DNA of 38,666 nt. Origin: Caulobacteraceae bacterium (GTDB lineage Bacteria > Pseudomonadota > Alphaproteobacteria > Caulobacterales > Aquidulcibacteraceae). The DNA lies in the NCBI GenBank assembly GCA_016703335.1, contig JADJCG010000021.1, positions 1 to 38,666 on the forward strand, read 5' to 3'. The position numbers were made by a program, and so were the translations under genes. Shown in pieces: positions 24,069 through 32,935 of this stretch (the first letter of the stretch is position 1; each line of letters opens with the position of its first letter). The notes under the pieces are model-generated. The model saw nothing but the letters and a program-made list of their open reading frames with translations. It was not told the origin of the DNA and did not search any database.

Positions 24069-24099
24069 AGGGAGTGCTCTCCCGCTGAGCTACGCGCCC
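24025..24099 (-). tRNA. tRNA-Val (anticodon CAC), with apparent one-base deletion
   Basis: The acceptor stem GGGCGCG/CGCGCCC, T arm CAGG-TTCAATC-CCTG and encoded CCA are perfect. The anticodon arm reads CTCCC-TTCACAC-GGAGG; a normal arm needs GGGAG on the 3' side, so one G seems to be missing from a G run. The anticodon CAC gives valine. The 3' half overlaps the end of the recombinase ORF, making this the probable attachment site of the element on its left. Confidence 0.88.
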
Positions 24100-24199
24100 G
24101 GAAACCAGGGCTTCCGAAGGGCGCGGACCATAAGGTCCGCGGCGCCTGCGTCAAGCTGCGCGCCCCTGCGGGGTTGACCTTCCCGTCACTTGCGGTGCT

Positions 24200-24218
24200 A
24201 TTGCGAAACGTTCGCAAT
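24200..24218. promoter_or_regulatory. Inverted repeat upstream of the iron transporter, candidate Fur-family site
   Basis: ATTGCGAA-ACG-TTCGCAAT is a perfect 8-bp inverted repeat 18 bases before the proposed start of the iron-binding protein gene. Size and symmetry suit an iron-responsive Fur-type repressor. The exact alphaproteobacterial consensus cannot be checked here. Confidence 0.5.
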
Positions 24219-24236
24219 ATCTTCTCGGAGGCCGCC

Positions 24237-25268
24237 CTGTCCTTTCCTCTCAGCCGTCGCGGCCTCGTTCTGGGCGCTTCCGCCACCGCGCTTTCCGCCT
24301 GTGTCGGCGGCGGCGACAAATTCATCAACGTCTATACCGCGCGCCACTACGACGCTGACCGCGCGCTCTATGCGGCGTTTCAGGAAGCCACCGGCATCGA
24401 GATCCGCGCGCTCACGGGCAGCGCCGAGCAATTGCTTGAGCGCATGAAGGCTGAAGGCGATCAGACCGAAGCTGACGTGTTCATCAGCGCTGACGCGGGC
24501 AATCTTTGGAAGGTCAAAGACGCCGGCCTCTTCCAGAACGTGACGACGCCGACGCTGCAGGAAAAAGTGCCCGAGCATCTGCGCGATCCGGATGGCGCGT
24601 TCTGGGGCTTCACCAAGCGCGCGCGCATCATCGTCTATCGCAAGGACGCGGTTCGTCCCGAAGAAGTCGCGACCATGGATGCGCTCGGTACCGCGCGCTT
24701 CCGCAGCCAAATCGTGATGCGTTCATCGTCGAACGTATATCAACTCTCGACCCTCGCAGCGCGCATCGAGCGCCTCGGCGCGGAAAACGCGCGCGCGTGG
24801 GCCGCGGCAGTGCGCGGGAATTTTGCGCACGATCCGCAAGGCAGCGACACCGATCAGATCAAGGCCGTCGCCGCAGGCGAAGCTCAGGCTTCTGTGTGCA
24901 ACCACTATTACTACTTCCGCATGGTGCGCTCAGAGGATCCGGCGGATCGCGCGGTGGTGGAAAAGGTCGGCTTTGTGTTTCCGGACCAAGCTGGCGCGGG
25001 CACGCACATCAACATCTCTGGCGGCGGCGTCACCGCACACGCCAAGCGCCGCGACCTCGGCGTGCAATTCCTTGAATATCTGGTGAGCGATGAGGCGCAG
25101 ACCATGCTGGCGCCGCTCAACACCGAATTCCCGATCCGCCCTGAAATCGCGCCTGCGCCAGATTTGGCCGCGGCCGGGGCGTTCAAGGAAGAGAACATCC
25201 CACTCGATGCGTTGGGCCGTCACCAGGCGGAAGCTGCTCGCATCTTCGAAGAAGTGGGTTGGAGCTAA
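24237..25268 (+). CDS. fbpA: Fe(III) ABC transporter substrate-binding lipoprotein
   Basis: The N-terminus reads PLSRRGLVLGASATALSACVGGG: a twin-arginine signal followed by a lipobox (LSAC), so a Tat-exported lipoprotein. The mature part has FINVYTARHYDADRALYAAF, VFISADAGNLWKVKDAGLF, and the Tyr cluster NHYYYFRM that binds ferric iron in FbpA/FutA proteins. The end reads RIFEEVGW. I start at the CTG at 24237 because GGAGG stands 5 bases upstream, although CTG is a rare start; longer in-frame TTG or GTG starts at 24174 and 24195 would place extra residues before the signal peptide. Permease and ATPase genes follow in order. The frame is intact. Confidence 0.92.
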   Translation: MSFPLSRRGLVLGASATALSACVGGGDKFINVYTARHYDADRALYAAFQEATGIEIRALTGSAEQLLERMKAEGDQTEADVFISADAGNLWKVKDAGLFQNVTTPTLQEKVPEHLRDPDGAFWGFTKRARIIVYRKDAVRPEEVATMDALGTARFRSQIVMRSSSNVYQLSTLAARIERLGAENARAWAAAVRGNFAHDPQGSDTDQIKAVAAGEAQASVCNHYYYFRMVRSEDPADRAVVEKVGFVFPDQAGAGTHINISGGGVTAHAKRRDLGVQFLEYLVSDEAQTMLAPLNTEFPIRPEIAPAPDLAAAGAFKEENIPLDALGRHQAEAARIFEEVGWS

Positions 25269-25295
25269 GCCAACTCACGTTAGAAGCAGCGGCAC

Positions 25296-26870
25296 ATGAG
25301 CCTTGCCGCAACACCTAGCCGCACTAACGCGCCGCGCCTTGATGGCGTGGCGATTGCGGCTGGTCTTGCGACGCTGATCTGCGCGGCGCCGGCGATCGCG
25401 GTTCTAGCGCTTGCTCTGACACAAAACGCACATGCTGAATTTGGCGCGGCGCTGATCGCTAACGGCGCGATCGGCACGATGACGCTGGTGCTTGCCGGCG
25501 GCGCGGGTGCAGTCGTGTTCGGTGCGGTCGCTGCGTGGTTGGTGACGCTCTGCAACTTTCCGGGGCGCTCGATATTCGAATGGGCGCTCGCCATTCCGCT
25601 TGCGGCGCCGAGTTACATTTTGGCGTACGCATACGCGAGCATGACATGGGCGGGCGGCTCGCCGATTCCGGTCAACGGCGTTTGGGGCGCGGCTTTTATT
25701 TATGCGGTCGGGCTCTACCCGTACGTCTATCTTGCCGCGCGCGCCGCGTTTGCGAGTCAATCGGCGTGTGCGCTTGAAGCGGCGCGAATGCTCGGCGCAT
25801 CGCCACTGCGTGTGTTCTGGCGCGTGGCGCTGCCGCTGGCGCGGCCAGGCATCGCGGCCGGCGCGGCGCTGGCGTGCATGGAAATCGCTGCCGACTATGG
25901 CGCGGCGCAGCACTTCGGTTTGACAACGCTTTCAACCGCCGTGTTTCGCGCTTGGTACGCACACGGCGAGCCAGGGGTTGCGCTCCAGATTTCTGGCGTG
26001 CTGCTGGTGGCCGCGATGTTGTTTCTGTTCATCGAGCGCAGTGCGCGCGGGCGGGCGTCCTACGCCGGCGGGTCATCGCGCTGGAGACCGCTACCCCGGT
26101 ACACCCTGAATGTAGCGGCGAGCATGTTGGCTGTGGGCTTTTGCGTGGCGTTGATCCTATTTGGCGCGCTCCTGCCGCTGTTGTGGTTGGCGCGCCTCGC
26201 CGTGCTGCACGCAGACGTGCAGGACATCGCCCGTCCATTCATGAATTCAATCGTGTTCTCGACGATCGGCACGATTGTCACGTTGGCGCTTGCAGCGGCG
26301 ATCGCGGTTGCGGCACGGCGCGCTTCGTCGTGGGGCAAGACGCCATTGTTTGCGGCAGGCATGGGTTATGCTGCACCGGGCGCTGTCATCGCACTTGGCG
26401 CGCTCTCTTTGTTTGGCTTGGCGCGCGAAGCTGGCTGGGTCAGTGGCTTGGGTGCGGGCCTTTCACTCGCAGCTTTGTTCTGGACCTACGCTGCGCGCTT
26501 CTCGGCTGCGGGCGTGGGCCCAATCGATGCAGGGCTAGCGCGGCTTTCAAAAGGACTCGACGCTTCGGCGCGCACATTGGGCGCAGGATCGTGGCGTCGC
26601 TTTGCGGCGATCGACTTGCCGATTGCGGCGCCGAGTTTAGCCGCCGCTGCACTCATCCTCTTCGTGGAAATTCTAAAAGAGCTTCCCGCCACCTTGATCC
26701 TACGGCCGTTCAATTTCGACACCCTCGCGATCAAGGCCTATTCGTACGCAAGCGACGAACGTTTGCTTGATGCAGCGGCGCCGTCGCTACTCGTTTTCCT
26801 GGCAGGCCTTGCGCCGATCATCATTCTTGCACGCAATATCGAACGCGGACGCGCTGGGGCACACTCATGA
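25296..26870 (+). CDS. fbpB: Fe(III) ABC transporter permease
   Basis: This intact 524-residue protein is a fused double permease of the FbpB type with about 12 membrane segments. Each half has an EAA loop that contacts the ATPase: LEAARMLGASPLRVFWRVAL in the first and LDASARTLGAGSWRRFAAID in the second. It begins 27 bases after fbpA, and its stop overlaps the start of fbpC as ATGA. It moves ferric iron, delivered by the binding protein, across the inner membrane. Confidence 0.93.
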   Translation: MSLAATPSRTNAPRLDGVAIAAGLATLICAAPAIAVLALALTQNAHAEFGAALIANGAIGTMTLVLAGGAGAVVFGAVAAWLVTLCNFPGRSIFEWALAIPLAAPSYILAYAYASMTWAGGSPIPVNGVWGAAFIYAVGLYPYVYLAARAAFASQSACALEAARMLGASPLRVFWRVALPLARPGIAAGAALACMEIAADYGAAQHFGLTTLSTAVFRAWYAHGEPGVALQISGVLLVAAMLFLFIERSARGRASYAGGSSRWRPLPRYTLNVAASMLAVGFCVALILFGALLPLLWLARLAVLHADVQDIARPFMNSIVFSTIGTIVTLALAAAIAVAARRASSWGKTPLFAAGMGYAAPGAVIALGALSLFGLAREAGWVSGLGAGLSLAALFWTYAARFSAAGVGPIDAGLARLSKGLDASARTLGAGSWRRFAAIDLPIAAPSLAAAALILFVEILKELPATLILRPFNFDTLAIKAYSYASDERLLDAAAPSLLVFLAGLAPIIILARNIERGRAGAHS

Positions 26871-27880
26871 GCAGCGTGCAACTCACCAACGTTCGCCGGA
26901 GCTATGGCAAGACGCTCGTGCTCAACGATGTCTCGTTTACAGCGCCGGAAGGCCAAGTGGTGGCGCTGCTTGGCGCATCGGGCTCGGGCAAGTCTACGAT
27001 ATTGCGATTGATCGCGGGTCTTGAGCCGGTTGACGCCGGTGAAATTCGGATTGGCGGCGAACGCGTTTCCGGCGCGGGCGTAGCCGTCGCCACCGAAGCA
27101 CGCCGCGTCGGCATGGTGTTTCAAGATTACTCGCTCTTCCCGCATTTGACGGTTGGCGCGAATGTGGCGTTTGGTTTGGACAAACTTGGCCGTGCCGAAC
27201 GCGATGAGATGGCGCTCAAATGGCTCGATCGCGTCGGCCTGAAGCATCGCGCCGGCTCTTATCCGCACGAGCTTTCCGGCGGCGAACAGCAACGTGTCGC
27301 GCTCGCGCGCGCGTTGGCGCCAAAGCCCCGCGCCATTCTGCTGGATGAACCTTTCTCCGGCCTTGATGCCGGCCTGCGCGCTGAACTGCGGGACACGACG
27401 CTGGCAACTCTCGCTGAAGCGCGCACGACGACCCTGTTCGTGACGCATGACGCCGAAGACGCTCTGCAAGCGGCGGATCGTTTGGTCATCTTGAAAGCTG
27501 GACGCGTGTTGCAAGAAGCAGCGCCGCGGGAAGCGTACGATCACCCTGCTTCGCTGGATGCAGCAGCGGCGCTAGGGCCGATTAATGTGTTCAAAGGCGC
27601 CGTGAACAACGGTGTGCTCGACACTCCATTCGGCACAGTTCAGGCGTCACACCTGGCGAACGGTTCGACTGCGGTGGCCGCAGTTCGCGCAGAGGCGCTG
27701 ACATTGACGCCGGGCGCTGGCGCCCAGGTGACGGCCGTAAGGCCGCATGGCGCGCACGATTTGGTGCGGATTGAAGCTCAAGGCTTAGCATGGCGCGCGT
27801 TGACGCCGGCGCGAGCGCCGCTTGGCGATACAGTCTCAGTTCAGATTCAGCCGACCGGCGCGTTCGCGTTTTCGGCCTGA
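26867..27880 (+). CDS. fbpC: Fe(III) ABC transporter ATP-binding protein
   Basis: The 337-residue protein has Walker A GASGSGKSTI, Q-loop MVFQDYSLFPHLTV, signature LSGGEQQRVALARAL, Walker B AILLDEPFSGLD and the H-loop FVTHDAEDAL. The C-terminal regulatory (TOBE-like) domain follows from about residue 240. It drives the fbpB permease. Translationally coupled by the ATGA overlap. Its last 34 bases overlap the end of the facing methyltransferase-like gene. Confidence 0.94.
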   Translation: MSSVQLTNVRRSYGKTLVLNDVSFTAPEGQVVALLGASGSGKSTILRLIAGLEPVDAGEIRIGGERVSGAGVAVATEARRVGMVFQDYSLFPHLTVGANVAFGLDKLGRAERDEMALKWLDRVGLKHRAGSYPHELSGGEQQRVALARALAPKPRAILLDEPFSGLDAGLRAELRDTTLATLAEARTTTLFVTHDAEDALQAADRLVILKAGRVLQEAAPREAYDHPASLDAAAALGPINVFKGAVNNGVLDTPFGTVQASHLANGSTAVAAVRAEALTLTPGAGAQVTAVRPHGAHDLVRIEAQGLAWRALTPARAPLGDTVSVQIQPTGAFAFSA

Positions 27881-28830
27881 TCTCCGGCAGGCTTGCGCAG
27901 CACGAAGCGGCGGCGCTCAAGCCGGCGCGTGGCCAGCAATTGCAGACGCATGCGCCAGGCTTCCGCTTCCCAAGCCAGCTCCCGTGCGACTGGCACTTCC
28001 AGCGCACCAGCGGCAGCAAGACGTTCGCCCAGCTGCTTGAAGGCAGCGCGTGCGGTGAAAAGAAAATCGTCGGTCATGTCTTCGTCGGCTTCGAGCACGA
28101 AACCGGCGTCGACGAAGAATTGCAGCACATCGCCATGGGCGCGGATCTGCGGCTCGGCGAAGGACGAAGCGAAGGCGGTTGCGAGTTCAGGCGTCTTCAG
28201 GCCGACATAGCATTCCACCACGGCGCAGGCGCCGGGCTTCAGGCATTTCATGAACTGGCCGGCCAAATGCGGAGGGTAACCGCAATAAGCGAAGTCATCG
28301 ATGCTCAAGAGGCCATCGTAGGCGGCTGGCGTGAACACGTGCGCCTCAAGATCGATGCGCGCCGCAGTCACGCGTTCATCGAGCTTGGCTTGCTTTAGGC
28401 CGTGCTTCAGCGCGCCGAAGGTTTCTTCGCGCCATTCGAAGACGTCGATCTTGCCGGGGTGGGCGGCGGCGACGGCGGCCATCGGGCCAACGAGACCTGG
28501 GCCGAGCACCGCGAGAACGCCTTGAGGCTCTAGGCCGATGCGCGCGGGTTCGAGTTTGTCGGCAGTGGCGTCACCCGGGCGGACGCGGTCGTCGCCCCAG
28601 AGGAAGGCGAGCGCTTGCAGGCGCGCGGGGAGTTCGTACGGAAGCTCATCGAAGAGTTCGTCTTCGGTGGCGGCGGTATCTTCGTTGGCGGGAGGCGCGG
28701 CGGCGAGTTGAGCTTCGATGTCGGCCAGCGCAGCCTCTTGGTCGAAGTCGTCGCCATTCCACCAGGCACGAAGTTTCGCACGCGTGAGCGCGAGACCTTT
28801 TTTGTCAAAAGGAGCTTTTAGGGCCGCCAT
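27847..28830 (-). CDS. Class I SAM-dependent methyltransferase-like protein
   Basis: The 327-residue intact frame has a Rossmann-like centre: GVLAVLGPGLVGPMAAVAAA resembles motif I, DVFEWREETFGALKHGL follows as motif II with an acidic end, and AYDGLLSIDDFAYCGYPPHL and LKPGACAVVECYVGL stand where motifs IV and V are expected. The first 75 residues (FDKKGLALTRAKLRAWWNGD) form a separate helical part. The substrate cannot be told. It ends tail to tail with fbpC, overlapping by 34 bases, and lies just downstream of the hydrolase gene with a 26-base overlap. Confidence 0.6.
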   Translation of the reverse strand: MAALKAPFDKKGLALTRAKLRAWWNGDDFDQEAALADIEAQLAAAPPANEDTAATEDELFDELPYELPARLQALAFLWGDDRVRPGDATADKLEPARIGLEPQGVLAVLGPGLVGPMAAVAAAHPGKIDVFEWREETFGALKHGLKQAKLDERVTAARIDLEAHVFTPAAYDGLLSIDDFAYCGYPPHLAGQFMKCLKPGACAVVECYVGLKTPELATAFASSFAEPQIRAHGDVLQFFVDAGFVLEADEDMTDDFLFTARAAFKQLGERLAAAGALEVPVARELAWEAEAWRMRLQLLATRRLERRRFVLRKPAGDQAENANAPVG

Positions 28831-29890
28831 AGCACCGGGACCTTAGCCCCGATCCCGTTAACGATTTGCTTGGACGATTGGTAAAAAGCGGCGGGGCCTG
28901 GGAGGGCAACGGCCCGTCTGGATCGTCGATAAAGCTCAGAATGTCGTTGAAGACAACCTCGCGTTGATTATCACGCAGCAGCCAGTGCCAGCCATTTTCG
29001 TAGAGCGCGGTCCGCGCCGAGGCCGGGAGACGGCGGGCAGCCGTGACGGCGGAATTGCGCGGAATGATCTGATCGTGCGCGCCGTATAGGAACAGGACGT
29101 GGCCATCGAGATTGGCCGCGTGCTCTGACGCGGTCGCCATCAGACCAACGAGGCCATAGACCGCCTCGATGCGCGTCGACCAAATCATGTGCGGCGCCCG
29201 CCCCGCTTGCAGCAGCGCTTCTTGGTTGTCCGATGCAGTGACCCGCCGAACGATGCCGCGCGGCGGCTGCACCGCGCGCCATGGAAAGGTGTGCGCGCCG
29301 ACCCAAAGCGCGACGGCGTATTGATCCGGCAAGGTCGACCAGCCCCAGACCGCCGGTGCGACGAGAACGAGACGATCAACGGTCGGTGCACCGGGGGCGC
29401 CGAAAGTGGCAATCGCTTCTGCTGATCCCATCGAGTCACCGACGACGACGATCTCTGCGTTCGGGTACGTGCTTCGGGCGACGCGCACCGCGGTGCGCAG
29501 ATCTTCCATCATCAAACGCTCACCCGCCCATACGCCGCGATTGGGTGAACGGCCGAAACCACGTGCGTCGTAAGCAAAGACAGCAACACCGCGCTCAGCG
29601 AACCATGGGCCTGCAAGATAGAAGGTGTTGGCATAGTCGTTCATGCCGTGCAGGCCGATGATGAGGGCGTGCGGCTCTTGGTTGTTCGGCGGCAGCCACG
29701 CGGTGAGACCAAGCTCGGCGCCATCGAATGAGATGAAGCGCTCAGCAACAGGCTCAAAGCGCGGACCTGTGAAGCCATCCATCGGCGAGCCGGCGCGCTG
29801 CACCGTCGGCACGCACGCGGCGAGCACCATCAACGCAAGGCAGAGGAAACTCTGCGCCGCAATTCGGGGAGCAAATCTATTTCGAACCAT
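28805..29890 (-). CDS. Alpha/beta-hydrolase lipoprotein (monoacylglycerol-lipase-like)
   Basis: The 361-residue protein starts with a lipoprotein signal (FLCLALMVLAACVPTV, lipobox LAAC). The hydrolase core has the oxyanion region ALIIGLHGMNDYANTF, the nucleophile elbow VVGDSMGSAEAI, the acid in GAHDQIIPRN and the catalytic His in NGWHWLLRD. YDARGFGRSPNRGVW is typical of lysophospholipase/monoglyceride-lipase hydrolases. It would act in the periplasm anchored to a membrane. Its start lies inside the end of the upstream glycosylase-family gene (61-base overlap), so they are probably co-transcribed. Confidence 0.85.
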   Translation of the reverse strand: MVRNRFAPRIAAQSFLCLALMVLAACVPTVQRAGSPMDGFTGPRFEPVAERFISFDGAELGLTAWLPPNNQEPHALIIGLHGMNDYANTFYLAGPWFAERGVAVFAYDARGFGRSPNRGVWAGERLMMEDLRTAVRVARSTYPNAEIVVVGDSMGSAEAIATFGAPGAPTVDRLVLVAPAVWGWSTLPDQYAVALWVGAHTFPWRAVQPPRGIVRRVTASDNQEALLQAGRAPHMIWSTRIEAVYGLVGLMATASEHAANLDGHVLFLYGAHDQIIPRNSAVTAARRLPASARTALYENGWHWLLRDNQREVVFNDILSFIDDPDGPLPSQAPPLFTNRPSKSLTGSGLRSRCYGGPKSSF

Positions 29891-30414
29891 GGATTACGCT
29901 TCAGCCAGCCCGTATTTCGCCATGACGGATGCGGCAAAGGCAGGACATTGTCGGGATAGTCGCGCCATGCGCCGACCGTCTCACCCAACGTCTTCTTCAC
30001 CGCAGCACCGAGATGATAGCGCTGCGCGTAGGCGCCGACTAGAAGCGTCAACTGCACATTCTTCAAAAGTGGCAGGAGACGCGGACGCCAGAGCGGCGCG
30101 CACTCACGCCGTGGCGGCAAATCTGCACCGTTCACCGTGCCGGGAAAGCAAAAACCCATAGCTGCGACGGCGATATTTCGTTTGTCATAGAACGTTTCGC
30201 GGTCGAGCTGCATCCAGTCACGCAGACGATCGCCGGAGGCGTCGTTCCACGGAATGCCGCTTTCATGCACGCGCCTGCCCGGCGCTTGACCGGCGATGAG
30301 AATGCGTGCGCGCGGATCGACCCAGACAACCGGACGCGGCTCGTGCGGTAGCGCGTCTGCGCAAACGCGGCAGGCGGTGATTTCCGCGACGATGGCTTTG
30401 AGTGCGCGCGTCAT
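29830..30414 (-). CDS. Uracil-DNA-glycosylase-family protein
   Basis: The 194-residue protein has paired cysteines at the N-terminus (ITACRVCADALPHEPRPVVW), the glycosylase motif ILIAGQAPGRRVHESGIPWN, then DASGDRLRDWM, VAAMGFCFPGTV and the final motif LPLPHPSWRNTGWLKRNPWF. These fit the small UDG-like superfamily proteins, some of which bind an Fe-S cluster; here only one CxxC is evident, so I cannot affirm a cluster. Role in base excision repair is inferred from the superfamily. Intact. Confidence 0.82.
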   Translation of the reverse strand: MTRALKAIVAEITACRVCADALPHEPRPVVWVDPRARILIAGQAPGRRVHESGIPWNDASGDRLRDWMQLDRETFYDKRNIAVAAMGFCFPGTVNGADLPPRRECAPLWRPRLLPLLKNVQLTLLVGAYAQRYHLGAAVKKTLGETVGAWRDYPDNVLPLPHPSWRNTGWLKRNPWFEIDLLPELRRRVSSALR

Positions 30415-30493
30415 TCGCTTCCCTGTTAGCGCGATGAACGCGCATGCGTCGATGCGCGTCGGCAGTGCGCTGCCCCGCGGAATTCTAGAAGTG

Positions 30494-30592
30494 CTCCCAG
30501 ATGGGAGACCGGGGCGCGTGATCCGCGCTGAGTAGTCTCTAGGGTGCGATGGAAGTCTCCAACCATCGCGCGCGCTTCACGCGCCCCGTTTT
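30494..30592. ncRNA. Candidate structured RNA in a gene-free stretch
   Basis: Three hairpins lie together: CTCCC-AGAT-GGGAG (30494-30507), a 12-bp stem of CGGGGCGCGTGA (30510-30521) with TCACGCGCCCCG (30577-30588), and inside it GCGATGG (30546-30552) with CCATCGC (30563-30569). On the plus strand the long stem is followed by TTTTA, a short terminator-like tail. The stretch 30415-31233 shows no convincing protein gene. I cannot assign it to a known RNA family. Confidence 0.4.
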
Positions 30593-30973
30593 ACACGATC
30601 GTTTTTCCCGGCCTGGGATCGAGGAGTTGTAGAACGCTGACGATGGCCAGCTCGCCTCCTGAACGATGGGCGCGGATCAAAGATCGCGAGCGATAGACTG
30701 CTCGTGATCTCCCCGCTTTCGGCACTCACCCTCCATCGAAGGATCATGTGCCGCGGGGCTTAGCTCCAATACCCAATTCGCCGGTTCAACGGGCAGAGCT
30801 TCCTGCTGCTCTGGACTCCGTGGTTTCACTCCCCACGAACAAACCCCGCCGATCGCTGCCGCACATTTCAAAGTTTTCGGAGCTCTTCGAAACCTCCCGT
30901 GTGCGGCGGAGCGGAGTGTGCGCTCGTTTTGCGGGTGTAGGATAAGTTTGCACGTATCCCACAAAGTTGGAGC

Positions 30974-31042
30974 GCGGGCCTCCGGCCCGCATCGGCGCTT
31001 GATCCTTGATGCCCTTGAAGAAATGCGGGGCGGAGCCCCGCA
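30974..31042. repeat. REP-like pair of GC-rich palindromes
   Basis: GCGGGCC-TCC-GGCCCGC (30974-30990) and TGCGGGGC-GGA-GCCCCGCA (31024-31042) have similar arms and opposite-sense loops, like the paired extragenic palindromes of many bacteria. A longer inverted repeat, GTGCATCCGG (31126-31135) with CCGGATGCAC (31188-31197), lies between them and the next gene. Confidence 0.5.
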
Positions 31043-31233
31043 CTCCGACCTGCAAACGGCCGCGCATATCCTCTGGATAGAACGCCCCCCGCCGTCATCT
31101 CCGAAACGGACATTCCACAATTCATGTGCATCCGGCTGGAATTCGCCGTTATCCGCCTGTGACGCTCGTCACGGAAAGCGGTGCGTTCCGGATGCACTGA
31201 TGTCCTCGCGCCTAGCAGCCGAGGGTTCAGGTC

Positions 31234-31554
31234 ATGGAAGCGATCTTATCAATGTCGGGAATTCTAGGCGCGGCATTCTGCGTCGGGATGTACGCGGCGG
31301 TGAGCTGGGGAAAGATAAGCGCTGATAAGCCCGCCTTCTTCATCGTCAACGGCTTGGGGGCGGTGTTGGTTCTGATCGGCGCTTCGCATCAATTTGACGT
31401 TGGTGACACCGGCACGGTCGGCCAAGAGCTGATCTGGGCGGCTATAAGTTTCGCAGGAGCGGTTCGCGCTTGGATGCGCGAAGGCGGTTCGGCCAAACTG
31501 TCCCAGTGGAAGCAACGCGCCTCGCAATCGGTCTTTGCCACTTTGTATCGCTGA
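31234..31554 (+). CDS. CBU_0592-like small membrane protein
   Basis: The 106-residue protein has three hydrophobic segments: ILGAAFCVGMYAAVSWG, AFFIVNGLGAVLVLIGA and ELIWAAISFAGAVRAW. The order (G--CV--Y--------L-------N--GA-L------F-----------W---S--G--R) fits the CBU_0592 domain family of uncharacterised inner-membrane proteins. No function is known to me. A 9-bp hairpin (31573-31601) follows the stop. Confidence 0.65.
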   Translation: MEAILSMSGILGAAFCVGMYAAVSWGKISADKPAFFIVNGLGAVLVLIGASHQFDVGDTGTVGQELIWAAISFAGAVRAWMREGGSAKLSQWKQRASQSVFATLYR

Positions 31555-31572
31555 CCACAGATGTGTTGCGGG

Positions 31573-31601
31573 ACCGGCTGGGGCGCTCAATTCCAGCCGG
31601 T
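31573..31601 (+). terminator. Hairpin after the CBU_0592-like gene
   Basis: ACCGGCTGG and CCAGCCGGT form a perfect 9-bp stem 18 bases after the stop codon. It lacks a U tract, so termination strength is doubtful. The stretch to 31870 shows nothing else I can name. Confidence 0.4.
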
Positions 31602-31870
31602 GAGAATGCCGCCCATGCTAAGGCGTGTGTCGCCGAAGAGTGCCGTTGATCAAAGTGGCGCGGTGGTGAAACACTCAACCTGACGATTGCCTTCGGCGCT
31701 CTCACTTCCATCGTCGCTAGTTTCGTTTTGCGCTACTCGTTGACGCGCGTTGACCTACACGGGCCGAGGCCGTGGACTGAAAGGTTTGTGGAAACAGGAG
31801 AGGCTCCATTGCCTCTCGCCACGGCGCTGCTAGGCTCGCACGCGAGGGACTTCCCACCGAGGAAATAAAT

Positions 31871-32446
31871 ATGCGCAAACTGCTCGCCGCGACGGCCGTG
31901 TTCTGCATGGCCGCCACAAAACGCAAGCGCGCAATCACCAATTCCGGGACCGCCCGGTCCGCCGGTTGCGCTCTGTACCGATCTCGCCATCGCCGGTTGG
32001 AACGGCTCGCGTTCGCCGCCAGGCGCGCCGCTCGCCGACAATGAGGTCGCGATCTATTTCCAGTGCGCAACAACGGCCCCCGCACGGACATGGCGCCCGA
32101 CGAGAACAAGCAGTGGATCACGCTGGTGCTGGACATGCCGAGCGGCGCGCAGGTTGGCGCAACCAGTGTGCTGCCGCCTTCTGGCTCAGGCGCCGCTTCC
32201 CTCGCGCGCGGCGCGAGTTGGCGAGGCCATGTGCGCGGCACACTGCCGGCCGGCGTCACCCGCACACGTCATCCGCCCGCGCGCCTACTGATCAACTACG
32301 CGCCCGCAAGCGCGGGCTGGTCACCGCCGTTGGATTGCAACACTTCGAATAATGCGCGTTCGGTCCTGCTCCCGCCAAGCTCCCTCGGGTGCGCATGCCA
32401 ACTTAGACCGTGGCGCATGTCCGCTAAGGGCCAGCGTGCGTCATAG
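31871..32446 (+). CDS. Secreted hypothetical protein (frame-interrupted)
   Basis: The ATG at 31871 is preceded by GAGGAA and begins MRKLLAATAVFCMAA, a signal peptide. After frame changes at about 31917 and 32064 the protein reads NASAQSPIPGPPGPPVALCT, AIAGWNGSRSPPGAPLADNE, VAIYFQ, then RNNGPRTDMAPDENKQWITL and VLDMPSGAQVGATSVLPPSG, ending with paired cysteines (SPPLDCNTSNN, SSLGCAC). Pro/Gly-rich linker followed by a beta-rich domain; the QVRNNG-type strand suggests an immunoglobulin-like periplasmic domain. I do not recognise the family. Confidence 0.5.
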
Positions 32447-32541
32447 CTAGAATTTTCGCGAGTGGCCTACTCCTCCAGTGCGGTCAGTGATTTAGCGCAC
32501 ACGGCAACGGCGTGTTGTCGCCGGAGGCGGTCACTCATCCC
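32419..32541. repeat. Dispersed intergenic repeat, copy 1 (most complete)
   Basis: It begins TGTCCGCTAAGGGCCAGCG and passes through TTTTCGCGAGTGGCCTACTC to GGCAACGGCGTGTTGTCGCC and GCGGTCACTC. The first half recurs at 33872-33937, the second half at 32936-33022. No protein frame explains it. The surrounding stretch 32447-33010 otherwise holds only short unconvincing frames. Confidence 0.65.
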
Positions 32542-32935
32542 TTGGCTCACGGATCCACGAAATCATCGAGGTGAGGGCACGAATCCGACATCGAGAAAGC
32601 AAGCAGGGAGGCGGTCCGCGTTACCAACGGCGTTCCTGCTTCGCTTCGGCGAGTGGCAACCACGCGAGCGTGACACCGCGCAATGTCCGACGCCAGACCT
32701 AGCCCAAGGCGGGCGCCACAGCATGTTACGTGCAAGCATGCATTTTCTTGTCACTCGCGACGCAGCCGGCTTTTGGCATTGAAGCTCCTCATGACGGATC
32801 TCGCCGATCGCGGGGAGTGTGCTGGCCTACGCTACACGCGTGGCCTGCGAGGACGGAATTGATCTCGTGAGGATCACCAACAACGGCACGCCAATTCGCT
32901 ACACGCCTCAGGACATAGCAGAATAACTCGCGCTC

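Noticed and set aside
24173..24236. TTG start of the iron-binding protein at 24174
   Set aside because: It would place about 20 extra residues before the Tat signal and ignore the GGAGG next to 24237.
25874..26770. A 298-residue plus-strand frame
   Set aside because: It lies wholly inside the intact fbpB permease in another frame and is rich in Arg and Cys.
30677..31120. A 147-residue minus-strand protein
   Set aside because: The frame crosses two REP-like palindromes and has Arg/Cys/Pro-rich composition typical of a chance GC-rich frame.
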